Source of the DNA: an uncultured Bacteroides sp.
Lineage (GTDB): Bacteria > Bacteroidota > Bacteroidia > Bacteroidales > Bacteroidaceae
Assembly (NCBI GenBank): GCA_900551645.1
Contig: URWP01000075.1
Location: 1 to 11,238, forward strand
DNA length: 11,238 nucleotides
Direction: 5' to 3'
How positions within the stretch are numbered: position 1 is the first letter of the stretch; each line of letters begins with the position of its first letter. This document shows, in pieces, positions 6,509-11,238 of this stretch. Position numbers and translations under genes: made by a program. The notes under the pieces were generated by a model. It made no database searches. It saw only the letters and a program-made list of their open reading frames with translations, and was not told the origin of the DNA.

Positions 6509-7666
6509 ATGGAACAGCGTATCAGAACAGTCGTAATAGGGGCAGGATATCGGGGAAAATATCTGCTCCGGTTGTTGCAGGCTATTCCTGCCTATGAAAT
6601 TCTGGCTGTGGCAGACCCGGAACCAGCTGCACCGGAAGACTTCTCGTGTCCGTTGTATGCGCAGGGAGTTTTCGATTATAGGAGGATGATTGCCGAATGT
6701 CGGCCGGAGCTTGTTTTTATTGCTTCGCCATGGCGCTTTCATGTGGAGCAGGGGTTGTATGCGCTACAGCAAGGATGCCATATCGCATTGGAAATCCGTG
6801 GCGGTCTGGTTCAAGACGAATATCGTCCGTTGCTGGAGGAATCCCAGAAACGTCATTTGTGTGTCTATCCGCTGGAAAATACCCTCTTTTTGCGGGAGAA
6901 CATGGCGATAGCCCGTCTGGTTCATGCTGGTGTATTGGGAGAACTGATTGCCATGCGAGGCGGTTATCGGCATGATTTACGCGATATGTTGGTAGATTCT
7001 TCAGGGGGTATCGGCAATCCGGACAAACCTGAAGGTATCTGGCGTAGTCAGTTCTATCTGACTGAGAACGGTGATTTGTATCCTACACATGGGTTAGCTC
7101 CGCTGTGCCTGGCTGCGGGAGTTCCAAAGACTGACCCGATAACGGAATTGACAGCTTTTGCTTCGCGGGCCTGCGGGTTGAATGCATTTGTCCGCCAACG
7201 AGGTGGAGAAGGGACCTATGATGTTACTATGGGAGATATTGTCATTACTCAGATGAGAACCCGTAAGGGAATTCTGATAACCTTGACTCACGATACGACA
7301 TTACCTCGTCCGAGAAGTCTGGATTTTGAATTGCAAGGAACACGGGGCATTTGGCAAGGTGAACATCGGCGCATCTATATTGAAGGTCGGTCTCCACACG
7401 AGGTTTGGGAAGATGATGAGGCGTATATAGCCGAATACGAAGCCCCCTGCTGGAAAGAGTGGGGCAAAGAGGCTTTACGTTGCGATGCTCATCATCAAGG
7501 CATGGATTATATTATGCTTCAGCAGGTGGTAGCCGACCGTTCAGGAAAAGAAGTTTATCCGGTAGGATTGGAAGACTTGATGTTGTGGACTTCTGTCACT
7601 TTATATTCCAAACAATCCATTGCGGAGAGACGTACTTTGTTGTTATCTGCAGCAAAGGTATTATAA
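6509..7666 (+). CDS. Gfo/Idh/MocA family oxidoreductase, GH109-like
   Basis: A 385-residue NAD(P)-binding protein. The N-terminal Rossmann fold starts VVIGAGYRGKYL (8-19), a GxGxxG motif, and reaches about 120. The C-terminal alpha/beta domain resembles the GH109 group, whose members remove alpha-N-acetylgalactosamine through an NAD-dependent oxidation-elimination cycle. Shared features are GVLGELIAMRGGYRHDLR (141-158), a WR pair (178-179) and NGDLYPTHGLAP (187-198), whose Tyr191 and His194 align with the active-site Tyr and His of GH109. Unlike typical GH109 proteins it has no signal or Tat peptide, so it is likely cytoplasmic. The segment usually EKP or EVP reads EIRGG (95-99). Sugar or polyol oxidoreductase activity is equally possible. 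Its stop codon interlocks with that of the convergent membrane protein. Confidence 0.85.
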   Translation: MEQRIRTVVIGAGYRGKYLLRLLQAIPAYEILAVADPEPAAPEDFSCPLYAQGVFDYRRMIAECRPELVFIASPWRFHVEQGLYALQQGCHIALEIRGGLVQDEYRPLLEESQKRHLCVYPLENTLFLRENMAIARLVHAGVLGELIAMRGGYRHDLRDMLVDSSGGIGNPDKPEGIWRSQFYLTENGDLYPTHGLAPLCLAAGVPKTDPITELTAFASRACGLNAFVRQRGGEGTYDVTMGDIVITQMRTRKGILITLTHDTTLPRPRSLDFELQGTRGIWQGEHRRIYIEGRSPHEVWEDDEAYIAEYEAPCWKEWGKEALRCDAHHQGMDYIMLQQVVADRSGKEVYPVGLEDLMLWTSVTLYSKQSIAERRTLLLSAAKVL

Positions 7667-8086
7667 TCTTTCCCGATTCCTCCATCCGTATACCAGAAAA
7701 CGGATGCCGGTCCCTATCAGCGCCAGGGAGAGTCCGGTGTAGAATACAGCAATGAAGGATTCCGGCAGGAGTTGAAAGTTACGTATTATTATGCCGAAAA
7801 AAATCATGAAAGCCATAATGAACCATCCTTTGACATCGAAAAAAGCAAAAGGACAGTTCTTGTTTTCTTTTTTGGAAATTCGGTTGGTATGTTTTCGGTA
7901 AAGTCTGTGAAAGATGATTCCGAAGAAAAGCAGGAATATCAGAGTTGCTTCACAGACTTTGAATAGCCAATAAACTTTATCATGAAACCAGCAGATTACT
8001 CCGATGCGTAAAATATTGGCTCCAGCAATCAGCCATACGATGCCGGCGGTAATCAACAAGGTTTTTCTGGAAACTCCGTATTTCAT
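7661..8086 (-). CDS. Small four-helix membrane protein of unknown function
   Basis: A 141-residue protein with no family I can name. Hydrophobic helices lie at about 10-32, 39-62, 86-102 and 108-133. A basic loop RLYRKHTNRISKKENK (61-76) lies between helices 2 and 3, and the C-terminus is basic (GWRNRERL), placing both in the cytoplasm by the positive-inside rule. The two halves look related: each has a helix, an ILR or IIR motif (26-28, 100-102 region), then a second helix ending in an Arg/Tyr-rich turn. It starts at ATG 8086. Its TAA and the TAA of the convergent GH109-like gene share the palindrome TTATAA. No clear promoter is visible; TACCTTTT near the start is too close to serve. Confidence 0.75.
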   Translation of the reverse strand: MKYGVSRKTLLITAGIVWLIAGANILRIGVICWFHDKVYWLFKVCEATLIFLLFFGIIFHRLYRKHTNRISKKENKNCPFAFFDVKGWFIMAFMIFFGIIIRNFQLLPESFIAVFYTGLSLALIGTGIRFLVYGWRNRERL

Positions 8087-8144
8087 AAAAGGTAGTTCAT
8101 GGAAGAGGTTGCGGCCTGCAGATTTTTAGTTAGTTTCTAGATAC

Positions 8145-8172
8145 AAAAAAAGCCCGCATTTAACGGACTTTT
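8145..8172 (-). terminator. Terminator of the tRNA-Asn pair
   Basis: On the minus strand AAAAGTCCG (8172-8164) pairs with CGGGCTTTT (8156-8148), with one U-G pair and the loop TTAAATG, then continues into more T. It begins 3 bases after the 3' end of the second tRNA. Confidence 0.85.
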
Positions 8173-8175
8173 CTG

Positions 8176-8249
8176 CTCTTCAGGTTGGACTTGAACCAAC
8201 GACCCTCTGATTAACAGTCAGATGCTCTAACCGACTGAGCTACTGAAGA
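8176..8249 (-). tRNA. tRNA-Asn (anticodon GUU), downstream copy
   Basis: On the minus strand the acceptor stem TCTTCAG/CTGAAGA, a GCTC D stem, the anticodon loop CTGTTAA (anticodon GTT), the T arm GTTGG-TTCAAGT-CCAAC and discriminator G form a complete 74-base tRNA. CCA is not encoded. It is identical to the copy at 8271-8344 and shares its transcript and terminator. Confidence 0.97.
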
Positions 8250-8270
8250 ATATCACAATTGAGCTTTTAG

Positions 8271-8344
8271 CTCTTCAGGTTGGACTTGAACCAACGACCC
8301 TCTGATTAACAGTCAGATGCTCTAACCGACTGAGCTACTGAAGA
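8271..8344 (-). tRNA. tRNA-Asn (anticodon GUU), upstream copy
   Basis: This copy has the same 74 bases as the gene at 8176-8249, so the same cloverleaf and GTT anticodon. The two are 21 bases apart and nearest to the promoter is this one. A recent duplication or gene conversion keeps them identical. Confidence 0.97.
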
Positions 8345-8365
8345 AGGTTTTTCTCAATTGCGATG

Positions 8366-8397
8366 CAAAGGTAGCAGGTTATTTTGAATTATGCAAT
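8366..8397 (-). promoter_or_regulatory. Promoter of the tRNA-Asn pair
   Basis: On the minus strand TACCTTTG (8366-8373) is an exact -7 box. ATTG at 8394-8397, exactly 20 bases upstream, serves as -33 (consensus TTTG). Transcription would start near 8359, about 15 bases before the first tRNA. Confidence 0.75.
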
Positions 8398-8404
8398 ATC
8401 TTTG
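8397..8404 (+). promoter_or_regulatory. Possible distal promoter of the S41 protease gene
   Basis: TATCTTTG on the plus strand is an exact TAnnTTTG box, followed by CA. It would give a leader of about 180 bases to the protease gene. No good -33 element lies 19-21 bases upstream, and it touches the -33 of the tRNA promoter on the other strand. Confidence 0.4.
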
Positions 8405-8530
8405 CAAAAAAAATGTGGTAGAATTGATAAATTTATTGGAATCGGACTTTATTTGGGTAAAAGAATTGGCTCTATAAGGCTTCACTTGTAGGGCTTTGGG
8501 GCGAAATTAAGTTAAATATTATTCTGGTTC

Positions 8531-8562
8531 TGTGTGTATAATCGGAATAATATGTTTCTTTG
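8531..8562 (+). promoter_or_regulatory. Possible proximal promoter of the S41 protease gene
   Basis: TTTCTTTG (8555-8562) matches TAnnTTTG except for one base, and TGTG (8531-8534) stands 20 bases upstream as a near -33. If used, transcription would start near 8569, which would leave the first ATG (8572) almost without a leader and favours a start at 8593 or 8602. Confidence 0.4.
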
Positions 8563-8592
8563 TAACCTTAAATGATAAGAAATAGAAAGAAT

Positions 8593-10335
8593 ATGAGATA
8601 TATGAATGTTAAGAAATCATTGTTGGGGACATTTGTACTGTTAATGGGATTGGGATTCTCCAGTTTTACAGACGATGACCGTAATTTTCAGATATCCAAG
8701 AATCTGGATTTGCTGAATGCCATTTTCAAGGAATTGGATATGTTTTATGTAGATTCTCTTGATGTGGAAAAGACTATTCAATTGGGTGTAAACGGTATGC
8801 TTTCGTCTACTGATCCATATACGGAATATTATCCTGAAGAAGAGGAAAGTACTTTGAAGGAAATGACTACGGGGAAGTATGGTGGTATTGGTGCTGCCAT
8901 TCGTTATTACGAGGCGAAAGACCGTATTGCCATTATTGAACCGACAGAAGGGATGCCAGCTGCCGAAGCCGGTGTGAAGGCGGGGGATATTATTTTGTCT
9001 GTAGGAGGAAAAGAAATGGTTCGAGGCGATATGAAGCCACAGGATTTTTCTTCGAAAGTGAGCGAAGCCCTGCGTGGCGAACCTGGAACTTCGTTTGTAC
9101 TGAAAGTACTTCGCCCGTTAAAGAATGACAGTACGGTGATGGAGTTTAAAATCACCCGTAAAAGTATCCGTACCAATCCGATTCCTTATTATGGAATGGT
9201 GCGTGACAGTATCGGTTATCTTACATTAACAGGTTTTACCGAAAATTGTGCTAAAGATTTCAAGAAGGCACTTATCGGTCTGAAACAGCAGGGGGCTAAA
9301 TCATTGATTGTGGATTTACGTGATAACGGAGGAGGTTCACTGACGGAAGCTATCGATATTGTGAACTATTTTGTCCCGAAGAACCAAGAAATTCTGGTAA
9401 CCAAGGGTAAACTGAAACAGGCACAGAATTCCTATAAGACACAGAATGAACCGTTGGATGAGCGGATTCCATTGGTTGTGTTGGTAAACGGCTCTTCGGC
9501 TTCAGCTTCAGAGATTGTCAGCGGTTCTTTGCAGGATTTGGATAGGGCGGTTATCATTGGTTCGCGTACCTTTGGAAAAGGATTGGTACAAACCATCCGT
9601 CCGTTGCCTTATAACGCGACTTTGAAAGTCACTACTTCGAAATATTACATCCCGAGTGGACGATGTATTCAGGCTATCGATTATGCCAAGAAAAATGCTG
9701 ACGGCTCAGTGGCCCGTATCCCGGACAGCCTGACTACCGTATTTCATACGGCAGCGGGACGTGAGGTACGCGATGGCGGAGGCATTCGTCCGGATATTGA
9801 AGTGAAGGGAGACAAGATTCCGAATATCATCTTTTATCTCATGAATGATGATTTGATTTTTGATTATGCTACACAGTATTGTCTGGATCATCCAGCTTTG
9901 TCATCTATTGATGATCTGAAAATCACGGATGCTGATTATGAATCTTTCAAGAAGCTAGTGAAATCGCGGAATTTCACATATGACCGCCAGAGTGAAAAGA
10001 TGCTGAAGACCTTGAAAGAAATTGCCGAATTCGAAGGATATATGGAAGGGGCTTCCGAAGAGTTCAAGGCCTTGGAAAAGAAATTGAGCCATAATCTGGA
10101 TAGGGATTTGGATTATTTTTCCAAGCAGATTAAATCTTATCTGGCAGAAGAAATTGCAACCCGTTATTTCTATCAGCGGGGTAGGGCGATGGAACGGTTG
10201 AAAGAGGATGAAGATTTAGAGAAGGCTATTGAAATTCTCAAGGATCCGGTTCGTTACCAACAGATTCTTTCGGCTCCTGAGGTAAAGGCTACCGACGAAG
10301 TGGCCGCAGCAGTTCTGTCGGGAACAAAGCGTTGA
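8593..10335 (+). CDS. S41 family C-terminal processing protease with PDZ domain
   Basis: A periplasmic tail-specific serine protease of the Prc/CtpA family. Numbered from the upstream ATG at 8572 (587 residues), a signal sequence VKKSLLGTFVLLMGLGF covers about 13-29, without a lipobox. A PDZ domain lies at about 100-182, with the carboxylate-binding loop KYGGIGAAI (102-110). The S41 core spans about 205-410 and holds VDLRDNGGG (247-255), SSASASE (308-314) with nucleophile Ser311, and TFGKGLVQ (333-340) with general base Lys336 and Gln340, the usual Ser-Lys-Gln triad. A charged helical tail of about 180 residues follows and may regulate access or mediate assembly. I chose ATG 8593 because AGAAAG precedes it and a likely promoter sits too close to 8572; 8602 is also possible. 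It is a single gene, ending just before a convergent terminator. Confidence 0.93.
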   Translation: MRYMNVKKSLLGTFVLLMGLGFSSFTDDDRNFQISKNLDLLNAIFKELDMFYVDSLDVEKTIQLGVNGMLSSTDPYTEYYPEEEESTLKEMTTGKYGGIGAAIRYYEAKDRIAIIEPTEGMPAAEAGVKAGDIILSVGGKEMVRGDMKPQDFSSKVSEALRGEPGTSFVLKVLRPLKNDSTVMEFKITRKSIRTNPIPYYGMVRDSIGYLTLTGFTENCAKDFKKALIGLKQQGAKSLIVDLRDNGGGSLTEAIDIVNYFVPKNQEILVTKGKLKQAQNSYKTQNEPLDERIPLVVLVNGSSASASEIVSGSLQDLDRAVIIGSRTFGKGLVQTIRPLPYNATLKVTTSKYYIPSGRCIQAIDYAKKNADGSVARIPDSLTTVFHTAAGREVRDGGGIRPDIEVKGDKIPNIIFYLMNDDLIFDYATQYCLDHPALSSIDDLKITDADYESFKKLVKSRNFTYDRQSEKMLKTLKEIAEFEGYMEGASEEFKALEKKLSHNLDRDLDYFSKQIKSYLAEEIATRYFYQRGRAMERLKEDEDLEKAIEILKDPVRYQQILSAPEVKATDEVAAAVLSGTKR

Positions 10336-10353
10336 GAGACACATATAATAAAA

Positions 10354-10392
10354 AACAAGCAAGGAGGCCCAACGGACCTCCTTTGCTTGTTT
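10354..10392 (-). terminator. Terminator between the protease gene and ispG
   Basis: AACAAGCAAGGAGGCC pairs with GGACCTCCTTTGCTTGTT apart from two single-base bulges, with a short loop. On the minus strand it runs into TTTTTATTAT, so it is best suited to ispG, which ends 12 bases away. On the plus strand the T run is short (TTT), so termination of the protease mRNA there would be weaker. Confidence 0.8.
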
Positions 10393-10404
10393 GATGGTGT
10401 AGTG

Positions 10405-11238
10405 TTATACTTGTTCATGATAATCACCGTTGGCTTTAATCAGTTCAATCAGTTTCTCTACAGCCTGTTCTTCCGGGATGTTTTTCTCGATACATTCCTT
10501 TTTCTTATACAGGCTGATTTTGCCTCGTCCGGCGCCTACGTAACCGTAATCAGCGTCAGCCATCTCGCCGGGACCATTTACGATACATCCCATGATACCG
10601 ATTTTCAGTCCTTTCAGGTGAGCAGTTGCAGCTTTGATGCGGGCGATGGTAGATTCCAGGTTGTACAATGTGCGTCCGCAACCAGGACAGGAGATGTATT
10701 CAGTTTTGGAGGTGCGGATTCGTCCGGCCTGCAGAATACCGAATGCAGTTTCGTCGACTTTTTGTTCAGGAATGGCATTACCATGGTTGAACAAGAGGAT
10801 ACCGTCGCAAAAGCCATCGAAAATCAAGGCTCCCATGTCGGCAGCTGATTTTATCTGTAAGTCTTCGGTTTGTTTTTCCTGGTAAAACTGGAAAAAAACA
10901 AGCGGATTCTGAAGGCCTTGTGTCATAAGCTGATGGGCAATACCTCGGAATTCACCCAGACGATTCGGATGATTGCTTTGTGCGATGAGTACTACTTCCG
11001 GATGAAGTTTCAGGCAGGCCTGTGCTTCCTCGTTCAGTCCCATGTAAGTCATGAACAGAAATTTCATCGGTGCGAGACAATGGTGGAGTTCCATCATTTG
11101 CTGGAAGTTGAATGCCGGATATGTTCCCGGAGTACCGTCCCAACAGTTGGCATCGAGGATGTAGCCGATATCTTCCCGTCGGTTTTCCGGAAGTTTTTGT
11201 CCACAATAGATATAATCAGGTTTGAACTGTTCGCTGAC
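10405..11238 (-). CDS. ispG: 4-hydroxy-3-methylbut-2-enyl diphosphate synthase (IspG), C-terminal part
   Basis: IspG (GcpE) converts 2-C-methyl-erythritol cyclodiphosphate to HMBPP, the next-to-last step of the MEP isoprenoid pathway, in the cytoplasm with a 4Fe-4S cluster. The frame is open to the right edge, so the first half is missing; the 277 visible residues begin VSEQFKPDYIYCGQKLP. The cluster motif is intact: ISCPGCGRTLYNLE, with Cys codons at 10687-10689 and 10678-10680, and IMGCIVNGPGE, with Cys at 10585-10587 and the fourth ligand Glu at 10564-10566. The ADYGYVGAGRGKISLY end is typical. The long segment before the Fe-S domain (LDANCWDGTPGTYPAFNFQQ and onward) fits the large three-domain IspG of Bacteroidetes, Chlamydiae and plants, about 600 residues, rather than the short E. 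coli type. Confidence 0.93.
   Translation of the reverse strand, partial: VSEQFKPDYIYCGQKLPENRREDIGYILDANCWDGTPGTYPAFNFQQMMELHHCLAPMKFLFMTYMGLNEEAQACLKLHPEVVLIAQSNHPNRLGEFRGIAHQLMTQGLQNPLVFFQFYQEKQTEDLQIKSAADMGALIFDGFCDGILLFNHGNAIPEQKVDETAFGILQAGRIRTSKTEYISCPGCGRTLYNLESTIARIKAATAHLKGLKIGIMGCIVNGPGEMADADYGYVGAGRGKISLYKKKECIEKNIPEEQAVEKLIELIKANGDYHEQV

Noticed and set aside
8175..8345. A 76-base tandem repeat that might be an attachment site of an integrated element
   Set aside because: The repeat is two complete tRNA-Asn genes only about 21 bases apart, with no integrase or cargo between them.
10387..10848. A 153-codon frame antisense to ispG
   Set aside because: It starts inside the convergent terminator and mirrors the Fe-S domain of IspG.

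Overview
This window looks like ordinary core chromosome from a gut Bacteroidales, most likely the genus Bacteroides or Phocaeicola. Four things point that way. Promoters carry the Bacteroidetes sigma-factor -7 box TAnnTTTG instead of TATAAT. Start codons are preceded by A-rich leaders with weak or no Shine-Dalgarno sequence. tRNAs have no encoded CCA. The gene families (POT transporter, GH9 with a CelD-type N-terminal domain, GH109-like oxidoreductase, S41 peptidase, IspG) are all common in that order. No insertion sequence, integrase, phage gene, CRISPR array, rRNA or toxin-antitoxin module was found.

Layout. 1-109: 3' part of a tRNA-Leu(UAA) and its terminator. 412-1977 (+): POT-family transporter with its own promoter. 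2003-2113: three successive hairpins, the last a strong bidirectional terminator. 2142-2276 (-): a 44-residue basic protein that is easily missed, with its own promoter, a leader hairpin and a 16-bp palindrome over the -33 region. 2277-2720: gene-free, rich in inverted repeats. 2721-3260 (-): DUF2148-type Fe-S protein. 3494-5260 (-): secreted GH9 endoglucanase-type enzyme. 5528-6457 (+): EamA/DMT transporter. 6509-7666 (+): GH109-like Gfo/Idh/MocA protein. 7661-8086 (-): small four-helix membrane protein whose stop codon interlocks with that of the preceding convergent gene. 8176-8344 (-): two identical tRNA-Asn(GUU) genes. 8593-10335 (+): periplasmic PDZ/S41 processing protease. 10405 to the right edge (-): 3' part of ispG.

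Nearly every gene appears to be its own transcription unit, with a separate promoter or terminator. There is no multi-gene operon and no SusC/SusD pair, so the GH9 enzyme is not part of a classical polysaccharide utilization locus here. The genes do not form one pathway: they cover nutrient uptake and export, glycan attack, periplasmic proteolysis, isoprenoid synthesis and translation.

I found no convincing new multi-gene system. The most interesting items are the 44-residue gene with its elaborate control region, motif substitutions in the POT transporter and in the GH109-like protein, and an overlapping divergent promoter pair between the tRNA-Asn genes and the protease.
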